Position numbers and translations under genes: made by a program. From Enterobacteriaceae bacterium UBA7338 (GTDB taxonomy: Bacteria; Pseudomonadota; Gammaproteobacteria; Enterobacterales; Enterobacteriaceae), in NCBI GenBank assembly GCA_002480085.1, contig DKPJ01000005.1, forward strand, positions 12,803 to 76,802: a DNA stretch of 64,000 nucleotides, in the 5' to 3' direction. The notes under the pieces were generated by a model that did not search any database, was not told the DNA's origin, and saw only the letters and a program-made list of their open reading frames with translations. Shown here piece after piece: positions 29,801-35,451 of the stretch (positions are counted from its first letter, which is position 1; each line of letters begins with the position of its first letter).

Positions 29801-30160
29801 TTCAGAAAGTGCCGGCACGATTGCCTCTGCCGTAGCAGGCGCGGCGGCCTCAGCAAAGGGGAAGACGGCGTGGTGTGACCCCAGGGAGTCTTCGAAAATC
29901 AGTTCGCTGTGTAAGCCATTCTCATCAAGCACAAAAAAGCGCTGGTAGCGTACCGTGGTACCGTCGTTCATATGGACGATCAGGTCATTTCCTTCGCGCT
30001 GATAGTAATTAACCACCTCAGGCGAAGCATTAATACGTACAATGCTTGTTTGCGTAAGATTAACAACGCGATCGGCACTTTGGGCATATTGGCTAACGAC
30101 ATCACCAGTTCTTTGATTTATGATATCCACTGATCCAGTAGGGCTAATTGGGGGAGCCAT
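17888..30160 (-). CDS. bapA: BapA-type giant adhesin with about 36 Ig-like repeats
   Basis: 4090 residues. It is a type I-secreted, surface-held adhesin of the BapA class that promotes biofilm formation in Salmonella. Order: a BapA-prefix domain (about 1-125, MAPPISPTGSVDIINQRTGD); an Ala/Gly hydrophobic stretch (about 126-165); a linker of TPPDDGGT repeats (about 176-215); by hand 36 Ig-like repeats of about 101 residues (about 219-3855), each with D(N/G)xLNxxE, DGSW or GNW, and DAAGN marks; and a C-terminal export region (about 3850-4090) with an RTX-like GGAGTDTLVLDG. No N-terminal signal peptide. It heads the unit with channel, ABC and adaptor genes. Salmonella BapA has fewer repeats and the same place beside smpB/ssrA (SPI-9). 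Confidence 0.92.
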   Translation of the reverse strand: MAPPISPTGSVDIINQRTGDVVSQYAQSADRVVNLTQTSIVRINASPEVVNYYQREGNDLIVHMNDGTTVRYQRFFVLDENGLHSELIFEDSLGSHHAVFPFAEAAAPATAEAIVPALSEASVDSLVGAGGISALAVLGGVAAVGGIVGIAAAAGSGGGSGSNRQEAEDNGVLPPIDGTPPDDGGTTPPDDGGTTPPDDGGTTPPDDGGTTPPDDGEEPTPPVSTLWVAPLTGDNMLNQQEVSANQVLSGGTEAENAGSQITVTVEQYTWTTQVNSDGSWDLEMPADILQSLPQGLRVLNVVLIDSEGRTVTTSMDLWVDTVPPALQLTPFVPNDILDLSQLDSDKIVRGFSSSEDQGSVVTVTLNDKSYSTTVDSLGRWQLSIPQADIQQLQDGQPYIVEYQIVDPAGNVTTGQTDFTTNFTSPQVIVDPLTGDNVLNTAELLLSQTLSGQTVNIPAGQVVTITLGNKTYFAEVMGDGSWKTILPSGDLSSLAQGDNALTVSVNDANGNPVVRTETINVDGTQTGIAIAILSTDDYLNAGEAQSPLEVRGVTTVTGPDVNIVVRFNGKEYAVTAVDAAGNWSVQIPSADLLLLPDGPNTVEAVVTQGAQSAGDTHTLNVQIHYLPIPTIDAPFGDGYLNSVEKGQDQVLSGNTGVSGSGQSVSVQLAGNTYQALVDGDGNWRVTVPASDMQAIPDGLLTINVNASDAAGNSSPLTSTAQVDTTLPALSLLPLTADGKLNGQELGQDQVLNGISSVAERGQPVTVTLNGNTYTTTVGTDGNWQLPLPAADLSQLSQGSYPLTVTLTDAAGNTQTVMQNIDVKTAVPVITVQALTDGNDLDAAELKVDQILQGTVTNAEPGSVIVVTLGSGSYQGTVDAGGSWRVTLPAVELQKLPDGTNTLNVSVTDGYGQTTTVDQSFTVDTTIDAVAINIISSDDYLNFDEANSDLVINGNSAGLPVGTIVSVTLNNQTYTGAIGANGAWQVTVGAGDLLVLPDGPAVVTATATGPDGVVIDSHIFTVMINDLPEAVVNTPFGDGVVNLVESGLDQFVTGNTGVTGPGQTVVATLNGQQYLGTVATDGSWSVVLPAGAMTTLPDGAASFDVTVTDAAGNDASQTIPFTVDKLPPEVTVQPINGTDTLNATEVQSNQAINITSPDAAQVTVNINGAGYTALPGATPGSWIVTLPAGALAALPDGQVAYTVAVTDAAGNTTTITREVNLDATVPNVVVDPVTRDNVLDPAELANGFTLTGRTVPADPGATVALTVNGQPLSGVVNADGSWAIPVPATALSDLADGPQQLTVTVTDGAGNASAPVNVDFAVDSTASALLINPVEGDNAISLADISDGLTISGSSARIAEGTPVTVTLNGQQYQGLVNAGGFWTVTVPNAAAALISDGTATVTVSSVDVNGAPLTNEQQFLIVTQQLPLATINTPFGDGTINALEAAAGGALTGTTGSRGAGQSVTVQLDNGAPISGTVDANGNWTLPLTPTQISLLAQGSHTVTVTVADAAGNQNTQTAPLNVDTVPPQLTINSVTADNIVNGSEASGAIVISGTGGPYDAQNVQAVIVLVNGQNYDAILQPNGTWSITLPAGALANVADGPVAISARITDPAGNTTTLPGSFTLDASPLNAPLIAVNAVAADNFVNALEAQSPLTIGGTTTRVEEGRTVSVTLNGQTYTTEVEADGSWTLDIPPEVLAAVADGTQTISVQVSDRSGNVANAAQNVIFAATPASQPTLTVNTVAQDDIINIQEQGRELLISGTSTNLAAGTVVSATFAGATYSATIGSNGTWQFVVPQTAVQALTDGITYTVTATAVDAAQNSAQATHDVGVDLTPPLLTVQTAGTFLEDGRVNIAESLLDQTITGTGTPGLTVLLPINGKTIAAVIDGDGGWSMTIPAADLQSLPQGTSQLGFSVTDPQGNVQPVAVPINVNTQNAPSITLNAAFGDNIVSAQELAAGTTLTGTVSGLPTGTAVQVNIGGQLFTGSVTGATWAVTVPGGELAGNGILPVTVTALDAFGNPATASASLDVVRVGPVAELPPALFGDGYLNQVEANTGAQITGSTGQAGPNQQVRIVVDGLQEFVGTVDVNGNWTVPLTPEQLNAFTDATHTMTVTLTDRAGNVSTSPEQAFIVRTDALTPPTLATAFTDGYLSAAETLADSALTGSTGVPAGQVGSVLVSINSGPAIAATVEGATWTLPLTAAQLQALPDGVLSVNITVTDVAGNQITGQGSFEAIVDTLPQAQFVTPFGDGTLNFTESQSDQLLRGNTGVSGPGQTVSVELSTGQTYTGTVQANGDWIVTLPADDLQDLANNTTPTFEVTVSDRAGNTDTDAGSFQVRTSLPAPTVNNLFGDNILNINEAAGAAQITGSTQVIGPNQYVTIRVDVNGTPYTATVLEDGTWTINLPAGSLQSLAQGPHTLVIYAEDQFGNSATAPVTYQVALTPPNVTLTTPLFGDNVVNVDEASGTNTIAGSFTTPYPVGSRVDVTVGGKLFTNVPVNGTTWSLTLSDADWEGVARGDQTVQVTVTDGAGNANSASAPVIILIDAPTLAVTTPFAGDGVLDYAESQTVQTIGGTSTNLEAGSPLLVTFPDGRSFNTTIQADGSWTLQLTPADMVGLTAGTITVQATDRADNVVTIDGGTLTVDLTPPEAFLALDVIAGDNIVNASEFANDTLPISGRAVNVTGPINVFLDGNVIGNTTIGPDGSWTFNVPRELLGDGPHTLGVASLNAPEFTSGQAFVVDTLAPTITLNAFAGDNVVNIDEKGLSQTISGTASEPGRDVQVILNGKTYYATVNPQGEWAVTVPQSDIAGLADGTYPLTASITDAAGNPQSTTQPITVDASAPLLYVDALGVPAVLNTVSAASGLLLQGTGDPGNEVTIQLGPISWTGQVDEQGNWRYDFPNIDLTTLTDGAQVISIASRDSAGNVSTNTVALNVALNPTLGVLFDSLFFGDGILNVAESLVTQTLTGQVSGDYRGARVNLTLVGTDVTINDLLVGPDGRFSVNLPPTLWQGLLTDTLALQFDVIDANGNTRQEIVDVGLALTDLPVVGDILMTADNVLNSVESGVAQTLSGTLNNAANVTEMVVNFGGQAINAVVDTVTGAWSAVLPDTLLNTLPDGQASVGLAITDAFGNVVNTSASFNVARALPTIGLDPLFEDGVLSIPELLGAALSGTSTRLAGQQLTIQIGDAEAFTTNVDGNGRWAVNLPAAVQALLQGIGSGDVPITISALDQYGNPASQTALIKVDLVAPVLNSLAVFTDNVLNVADSLLNQTISGVVGNAPVGSRVEVQVAGKTFLGAVDAGGAFSINLAPSDLTGLLDGAFQPQVTIVTPDGNTAQIAAPVEVRVGLANLPTVAINTLFGNDGYINLADLDVAQTISGTAVGLASGVVNLSMAGQTFVGNVVDGVWSVTVPAGALAGSVVNGALNVTASVVDTVGNVVTGNQVVNAIVQNLPTLGLNPLFGNGTLDLGDLLSTPLLSGTSTNLAVGTVVDVNIGPLSLTTTVGANGTWQLPVPTLSLQGLADGLLQVTATARDVAGNVASTAQDLTVAIQQAPSLLINTLFGNNGLSAAEILSAQVITGTSTNAAGSLINVSLGGKTYQSTVAANGNWSVSVPKTDLASLLDGTLTVNASLVNPAGKSATATSLLDVITHNLPTISLTSLFGNDGYLNINEAASGQVIGGKIGGVPAGASVVVTLGGTPINALVDAAGNWTATVSNSVLQNLATGALKVGVAVTDRVGNTTATEADVSVKLTQPTLAINPVTNLLSVIGGVLTGLLGSAKLTISGTSANLGQGALVHLNLLNLATATAITGADGRWSTTLDVGLDLAKILSLSTVLNLYAADAAGNVGYLNVGLNGSNPTTTPPAGTQTLAAEATSFSLLSASAIESSDATQQTTEENSTAPAAVNRVAATSSDESTTDASAQSATADDAFTIGGLSITLADGTQESGESVQGSEGSDTIHLSTLGFTDINGGAGTDTLVLDGVNMILNLIDAASRVHNIEIIDLGKSGTNSLTLDLNEALTVTDKPEDDLVIKGSNGDQVNLVHGANDIWAISGQREVDGMQFDVYHNSAQNTTLGDVLVQQGLHVNMV
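29516..29631 (-). repeat. 24-base tandem repeat encoding TPPDDGGT
   Basis: About five copies of a 24-base unit (for example GGTTCCGCCATCGTCCGGCG on the plus strand, plus four bases) lie inside the adhesin gene. They encode a flexible acidic Pro/Asp/Gly linker between the N-terminal domain and the first Ig repeat. The near-identical units make copy number likely to change by slipped replication. Confidence 0.9.
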
Positions 30161-30716
30161 ATAATGTCCTCTTGCTATTTAGAGCGCTATTTTGTGCATG
30201 TGCCAGCTTTATTTTTGGCGCAGGAGTGGCATGACCAAAATAAAATGGCAGAAATTAGGCATATTGCTGAAAATGGAGCGATATATTTATAAACCATTGA
30301 TTTTAAATGGTTTTACACCTCTTACATAACTCAAATGCAGAAACGATCTCATTCAAATTTATAATCAATAGTTTGAAATTAGGCAAACTCTCAAGTCATA
30401 AAATTTCACAATTTTTTTAAATACAGAATATATTCTTAACAAAGTAGCTGTTATTTAAGCACCACTTAATTAGTGCGAATTATAAATAGATATAATTTTA
30501 ATAATTAACGTTGCTCACGGTCCTGATATAGCGATATATCCTATATAGAAAATATTAAATATATTCTCTTTGCATGCAAAGGCTGAACAGGCGCGGCCAG
30601 CTCACAGCAACGGCGCCTCCCAGGTGAGTTAAACCGGACCTGTTCATACTTTAAGCAACTGAAGCTCATGCGAATGTTGTAGTGATATGGACTGGTGCGC
30701 CGACGGCAAAATCTGT
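30161..30716. other. AT-rich intergenic region upstream of bapA and ssrA
   Basis: No supported gene is seen in these 556 bases. The stretch is much more AT-rich than its neighbours. It must hold the bapA promoter (minus strand, start at 30160). A 14-base perfect palindrome, CTTTGCATGCAAAG, is at 30568-30581. The long distance and AT richness suit silencing by H-NS-type proteins, which is an inference. Confidence 0.6.
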
Positions 30717-30722
30717 TATACT
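30717..30722 (+). promoter_or_regulatory. -10 element of the ssrA promoter
   Basis: TATACT lies 15 bases before the mature 5' end of tmRNA. The matching -35 region is weak, as judged by eye. Confidence 0.6.
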
Positions 30723-30736
30723 GTAGTCAACACATT

Positions 30737-31099
30737 GGGGCTGATTCTGGATTCGACGGGATTTGCGAAACCCAAGGTGCATGCCGAGGGGAGGTTTGCC
30801 TCGTTAAAAGCCTCAAAAAAATAGTCGCAAACGACGAAAACTACGCTTTAGCAGCTTAATAACCTGCTTCGAGCCCTCTCTCCCTAGCCTCCGCTCTTAG
30901 GACGGGGATCAAGAGAGGTCAAACCCAAAAGAGATCGCGCGGATGCCCTGCCTGGGGTTGAAGCGTTAAAACTAATCAGGCTAGTTTGTTAGTGGCGTGT
31001 CTGTCCGCAGCTGGCAAGCGAATGTAAAGACTGACTAAGCATGTAGTGCCGAGGATGTAGAAATTTCGGACGCGGGTTCAACTCCCGCCAGCTCCACCA
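30737..31099 (+). ncRNA. ssrA: transfer-messenger RNA
   Basis: 363 bases, the E. coli length. The 5' end GGGGCTGATTCTGGATTCGA pairs with the 3' end CCAGCTCCACCA to form the tRNA-like acceptor. The tag reading frame GCAAACGACGAAAACTACGC onward gives ANDENYALAA and a stop. Pseudoknot stems and the T-loop GGGTTCAACTCCCGCC are present. tmRNA rescues stalled ribosomes with SmpB. Its 3' end is a classic integration site, used here by the element that follows. Confidence 0.98.
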
Positions 31100-31145
31100 A
31101 AATTCTCCATCGGTGATTACCAGAGTCATCCGATGAAGTCCTAAG

Positions 31146-31178
31146 AGCCCGCACGGCGCAAGCCCTGCGGGCTTTTTT
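31146..31178 (+). terminator. Rho-independent terminator of ssrA
   Basis: AGCCCGCA (31146-31153) pairs with TGCGGGCT (31166-31173), followed by TTTTT. It lies 47 bases after the mature 3' end. A similar hairpin recurs at 38015-38046. Confidence 0.9.
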
Positions 31179-31225
31179 GTGCCTGTTCTTGTCAGAGAGA
31201 ATCCGACAAAATCCAGTGATTATTG

Positions 31226-31270
31226 GTATACGTTTAGGTATACAGTAGGATGTATACCTAAAAGCGTATA
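31226..31270 (+). promoter_or_regulatory. large palindrome in the integrase promoter region
   Basis: TTTAGGTATAC (31233-31243) and GTATACCTAAA (31252-31262) are exact complements around eight bases. The match extends outward on both sides (GTATACG on the left, GCGTATA on the right) with a small bulge. It ends 25 bases before the integrase start codon, a likely operator or arm-type binding site for the integrase or an excisionase. Confidence 0.65.
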
Positions 31271-31294
31271 TCAATTCATGAAGGAGCGGCCACA

Positions 31295-32497
31295 GTGGCG
31301 CGGACAACACGTCCCCTGACCAACACCGAAGTTCTGCGCGCTAAGGCACCAGAGAAGGATCTAACGCTGCATGATGGCGACGGGCTTTTCCTGATAGTGA
31401 AAACCAGTGGCAGAAAACTCTGGCGATTTCGCTATCAACGTCCGGCAACAAAACAGCGGACAATGATTGGACTTGGTGCTTTTCCTGCCCTTTCGCTTGC
31501 TGATGCCCGAGGGTTAAGAACGGATTATCTTGCCCTATTAGCCAACGGAATTGACCCGCAAATTCAAGCTGAAGTTGCAGAGGAAGAACAGTAAATCGCT
31601 CTGGACAGTATTTTTTCGACGGTCGCCGCTAATTGGTTCCAGCTCAAAAGCAAAAGCGTTACCCCTGATTACGCAAAAGACATTTGGCGCTCATTAGAGA
31701 AAGATGTATTCCCTGCCGTTGGTGAGATCCCCGTTCAGCAAATTAAAGCCCGAACATTGGTTGAATCGCTTAAGCCAATCAAAGCTCGTGGGGCGCTTGA
31801 GACTGTACGTCGATTGGTGCAGCGCATTAATGAAATAATGATTTATGCCGTAAACACTGGTCTGATTGATGCCAACCCAGCTTCAGGAATTGGGATGGCC
31901 TTTGAGAAGCCCAAAAAGCAAAACATGCCGACGTTGCGACCTGAAGAACTGCCAAAGCTGACGCGCTCGCTAGTGATGTCTAACCTTTCTGTTTCGACTC
32001 GTTGCCTAATCGAGTGGCAACTCCTGACGCTTGTGCGCCCGACTGAGGCCTCCGGCACTCGATGGGATGAAATTGATCTTGATGCCAAACTATGGAAAAT
32101 TCCAGCAGCACGGATGAAGGCTAAACGTGAGCATATAGTACCTTTATCACCACAGGCATTAGAAATATTAGAGGTAATGAAACCTTTAAGTTTTCATCGC
32201 GAACATGTATTCCCTAGTAGGAACGATCCAAAACTACCAATGAATAGCCAGACAGCAAATGCTGCTTTAAAACGAATTGGTTATGGCGGGAAGTTAGTTG
32301 CACATGGTCTACGTTCAATAGCGAGTACAGCTATGAATAAAGAAGGTTTTAACCCAGATGTAATTGAAGCAGCTTTAGCTCACTCAGATAAAAACGAAGT
32401 TAGGAAAGCTTATAACCGTTCAACATATTTACATGCTAGAGTGGATTTAATGAATTGGTGGGGACTTAAAGTCCAAAATTCAAACCATTCCATTTAA
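31295..32497 (+). pseudogene. P4-type tyrosine integrase with an internal stop codon
   Basis: A 400-codon frame starts at a GTG (31295) with AAGGAG nine bases before it. It is interrupted by one TAA at 31592-31594 (codon 100); both halves lie in the same frame, and the sequence around it (EEEQ-stop-IALDSIF) suggests a Gln codon CAA changed to TAA. The first part carries the arm-binding DUF4102 domain (LTLHDGDGLFLIVKTSGRKL). The second carries the catalytic domain: VRPTEASGTRW, HGLRSIAS and LAHSDKNEVRKAYNR supply Arg, His-x-x-Arg, His and Tyr. It resembles IntA of CP4-57, which also uses ssrA. Probably inactive unless the stop is read through. Confidence 0.9.
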
Positions 32498-32507
32498 GGA
32501 AAATGTT

Positions 32508-34466
32508 ATGCAACCAGTATCTCTTGATTTATTAGTCTCAGCATCTATTCCATGGGCAAAAGATGTTATTAAAAACAAAATATTACCTATCATTGAAAGT
32601 AGTATTCGTGATTATGTCAGGGATACACGTGCATCGCGTTTCCTGAATCAAAGTCTAGAACGCTTTCTGTCAAATGTAAAAGGCCAATGTTCTCTAGTTA
32701 ACACCTTAGCTTTTCAAAACACTCCTGTAGAACTCTTGGATGTTTATGAACCAATGAGTATTTACCATGACAATGAAAAAAAACCATATACATGCCTAAT
32801 AAAAAGCAATGCAGATTTAGTTGATCAGTTTAACCACATACTAATTACTGACTCAGCAGGAATGGGCAAATCTACCATTATAAAAAGAATTGCCTTAGAC
32901 TGCATTTCCAATAAAGAATACATCCCAATATATATTGAATTACGCCGTGCTAAAGATTATGATTTCTCACTACAAGTGAAACATCAACTCGGTTTAGGTG
33001 AGGATGTTTCAAATAGTTGCCTTAAGAAACTTCCTTTCATTTATCTTTTCGACGGCATAGATGAAATCCCTCAAGAAATCAAATCTAAAACTGTAAACTT
33101 ACTTAGCATTTTTGCTAATGACTTTCCAGATAGCAAAATAATAATTACCTCACGCCATGATAATTTTTTATCTGAATTACATGGTTTCTCAAGGTTTAAA
33201 ATCAAACCGCTAGAAACTAATCAAGCTTATGATCTTTTACGTCGTTATGATGGTCGTGGGCCGATTTCATCTCAATTAATCAAAGGACTACGACTAGAGA
33301 ATGGTCATAATTTAAATGAATTCCTAGCCACACCTCTTTATGTTTCACTATTATTTTGCGCCTATAAATTCAAACCAATTATTCCTAGAAAGAAAGAGTT
33401 ATTCTACAGTCAAGTATTCGATGCTTTATATGAGTCTCACGATCTTACTAAAGAACTTGGTTATGTAAGAGAAAAATTTTCCAAGCTAGACTCTACAGAC
33501 TTTCATCAAATTTTAAGAAGATTAGGTTTTTGGTGCTTGAAAGATGGAGGTAAAATTGAGTTTACAAAGGACGATTTGCAAATAACATTACACAATATAA
33601 TCTCAAAAACTCCCGGAATATCAGCTTCACCATCTCTATTTATCCAGGATTTAATCGAAACCGTCCCATTATTTGTAAAAGAAGGCGCTATAATTCGCTG
33701 GTCACACAAATCCTTAATGGAATATTTTGCAGCTATGTTTATCTGCCGCGATACTAAAGAACGCCAAAAAGAGATATTAACAAAATTATATTACAGCCCT
33801 GATTCCATTAGTCATAAAAACTTATTTTCGCTTTGCGCAGATATAGATTACTCATCCTTCCGTTCAAGCATAATAAAGTGTTTGCTTCTGGATCTAATAA
33901 AAACCCATGAGAAATTAAATAATCGGCAAACCGAGATTAAATCAGATAATACTAATACCAAAGCCGAAATATTGTTAGCCGGTGATTCGATAATTTATCT
34001 TTTCGATAAAGATAAAGAAAATGATATATTAAACAACTTATTTAATGGCGATCTAAAAGCTTTTAACGAGCTAACTGTAAATGGTTCCCATATCATTACA
34101 ACCGTTACAGGGGTTGCTAACCATTGGCTTGTGATAGCTCGAGAAAGCACAATAAAATCTGAAATACTTAAAATTTTAAACACAAGAAACCCTGATTATT
34201 TCCATAAGACAGATCGACACTCAAATCACGACACACAACTATCCTTTCATGTAAAAATGGAAGTTGGAGAACAAGCCGAGGTTAAGTTTTATTTGACAGA
34301 TGAGTCACTAGCAAAAATACACAATGCAAGCAAGATAAAACTATTTGAATCTTTATTGTCATTTGAAAATACGCCTCAAATAAAATATCAAAGCGCTATA
34401 TTGGAATTAAAACAAATCAACCATGATGAAAGTAACGGCATAAATCAATTACTTGATGGTTTTTAA
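32508..34466 (+). CDS. NACHT-domain NTPase, candidate anti-phage defence protein
   Basis: 652 residues. Residues 1-110 form a helical region without a recognised effector domain. The NACHT domain has Walker A SAGMGKST (116-123), Walker B FIYLFDGIDEIP (177-188) and sensor IIITSR (211-216). The STAND winged-helix mark HKSLMEYFAA starts at residue 400. The last 230 residues have no repeats and match nothing I know. Bacterial NACHT proteins are known phage-defence proteins related to animal NLRs. The start lies 10 bases after the integrase stop with AAGGA before it. Strong AT bias and third-position A/T mark recent transfer. No partner gene is seen, so it probably acts alone. Confidence 0.85.
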   Translation: MQPVSLDLLVSASIPWAKDVIKNKILPIIESSIRDYVRDTRASRFLNQSLERFLSNVKGQCSLVNTLAFQNTPVELLDVYEPMSIYHDNEKKPYTCLIKSNADLVDQFNHILITDSAGMGKSTIIKRIALDCISNKEYIPIYIELRRAKDYDFSLQVKHQLGLGEDVSNSCLKKLPFIYLFDGIDEIPQEIKSKTVNLLSIFANDFPDSKIIITSRHDNFLSELHGFSRFKIKPLETNQAYDLLRRYDGRGPISSQLIKGLRLENGHNLNEFLATPLYVSLLFCAYKFKPIIPRKKELFYSQVFDALYESHDLTKELGYVREKFSKLDSTDFHQILRRLGFWCLKDGGKIEFTKDDLQITLHNIISKTPGISASPSLFIQDLIETVPLFVKEGAIIRWSHKSLMEYFAAMFICRDTKERQKEILTKLYYSPDSISHKNLFSLCADIDYSSFRSSIIKCLLLDLIKTHEKLNNRQTEIKSDNTNTKAEILLAGDSIIYLFDKDKENDILNNLFNGDLKAFNELTVNGSHIITTVTGVANHWLVIARESTIKSEILKILNTRNPDYFHKTDRHSNHDTQLSFHVKMEVGEQAEVKFYLTDESLAKIHNASKIKLFESLLSFENTPQIKYQSAILELKQINHDESNGINQLLDGF

Positions 34467-34684
34467 AATCAATAAAAAGTTAGTTCTTAAACTGCACGCG
34501 CAATGCTCTCCCCGCCACGCCTGTCTGCTTTATGGGTGGGTTTTAATGCAGGTGCATGGATGGCGTCAGGGCACGCCAGTACTGGTGCGGGAGGGTCAGC
34601 AGGGGGCGGGAAATTGCATGCAAAGCCATGCAGCTAATGCATGCATGACTTTTTCAGGAAAAATAGCGGGGATTAAAAATTTTT
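34467..34684. other. satellite end region with clustered palindromes
   Basis: No gene is supported here; the plus-strand open frame across it overlaps the cos-like site and the psu remnant. Two perfect 10-base palindromes, TTGCATGCAA (34614-34623) and ATGCATGCAT (34637-34646), lie 13 bases apart, with a third CATG core between them. The place, between cos and psu, suggests a packaging or replication site of the satellite. Confidence 0.5.
34503..34521 (-). other. cos-like site of the P2/P4 type
   Basis: On the minus strand the sequence reads GGCGTGGCGGGGAGAGCAT, followed by TGCGCG. From memory the P2/P4 cohesive end is GGCGAGGCGGGGAAAGCAC followed by TGCGCG, so 22 of 25 bases agree. Its place between integrase cargo and psu is the one it has in P4-like satellites. 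Confidence 0.65.
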
Positions 34685-35113
34685 TTACACCGGCTCGCGA
34701 GCTGCCAGGCCGGCCTTACGACGCGCATAAATCAGGTTCTGTGCGGGGGTATATTTTTCCTGGTAATCAACTCGCGAGGCCGCGTCAGGCCTGAATCCGA
34801 TGGCAGTTAAAATGTCATTATCCTGCGCGCCATAATTAATTTCTGCGCCCTCTTCCAGCCAGGCGGCCAGCGCATCGCGCAGATACGCTGTGGAACGGTC
34901 AAGAGCGCGGTTTTTTATCAGCGCAGACTGGCTTTTCAGGTTCATCAGCTCCGGTGCAAGGGCGGCGGCCAGCTCCGTACCATGTGCCTGCATGAAGTCA
35001 TTCAGTTGGTGCTAGATACTGAGGCGCTGCACCTCCTCATGCGAACGGATATAACGCCCGGCAGCCTGATTAACTTTCCACTTCCTGACCTCAATAACTT
35101 CATGCAGCCACTT
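34685..35113 (-). pseudogene. psu: remnant of P4 polarity suppression/capsid decoration gene psu
   Basis: The last 102 codons (34685-34993) match the C-terminal half of P4 Psu, for example AHGTELAAALAPELM, EINYGAQDNDILTAIGFRPD and EKYTPAQNLIYARRKAG. Upstream in the same frame IEVRKWKVNQAAGRYIRSHE continues the match, but a TAG interrupts it at SI-stop-HQLNDFM (around 35010), and similarity ends near 35113, so the first third is gone. Psu inhibits Rho and decorates the P4 capsid. This copy is dead and dates the element as a decayed P4-like satellite. Confidence 0.85.
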
Positions 35114-35451
35114 CATGCAGAGCGGTTAGATGCCATTAGCATTAAATTGTAAAGGCTGTAGATGAAGCAACAAAGATGTAACCGGTAACATTTATTTCTG
35201 TAATATATTAACTCGTCAAGTTTTATTACACTATTAAATAGATATTGCGAAAGCATCATAAACATTCTGCACAAAAAAAAACAACACACCTCGTAACACT
35301 CAACAAATGATAACTGCTGATTATTAATATCATAAAAGCATAAATTATAAGTATTATTATTTCGGATTTTACCCGTGAATCATTAATAAAACCATAAAAA
35401 AATGGTGTTATCATTTATAAAATTAAACAAACCCTAAAAGGATGCAAAACA
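35114..35451. other. AT-rich gap between satellite remnant and toxin genes
   Basis: No gene or RNA is seen. The stretch is very AT-rich with A-tracts, and is likely to hold the promoter of the DUF2778 gene. It probably contains the junction between the P4-like remnant and the unrelated genes to the right. Confidence 0.5.

Noticed and set aside
17888..30160. Regularly spaced similar segments that might look like a CRISPR or satellite array
   Set aside because: The period is about 300 bases, the copies differ widely in DNA, and they encode Ig-like protein repeats.
31035..31310. Minus-strand frame across the tmRNA 3' end and integrase start
   Set aside because: It overlaps the structured tmRNA and the integrase promoter and has no family match.
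32508..34466. NACHT gene as an AAA+/restriction (McrB or Avs-type) protein
   Set aside because: The hDGhDE Walker B and the HKSLMEYFAA winged-helix mark fit NACHT; no nuclease or tetratricopeptide part is visible and no McrC-like partner is present.
34453..34794. Plus-strand frame of 113 codons after the NACHT gene
   Set aside because: It runs through the cos-like site and antisense to the psu remnant, with no start signal.
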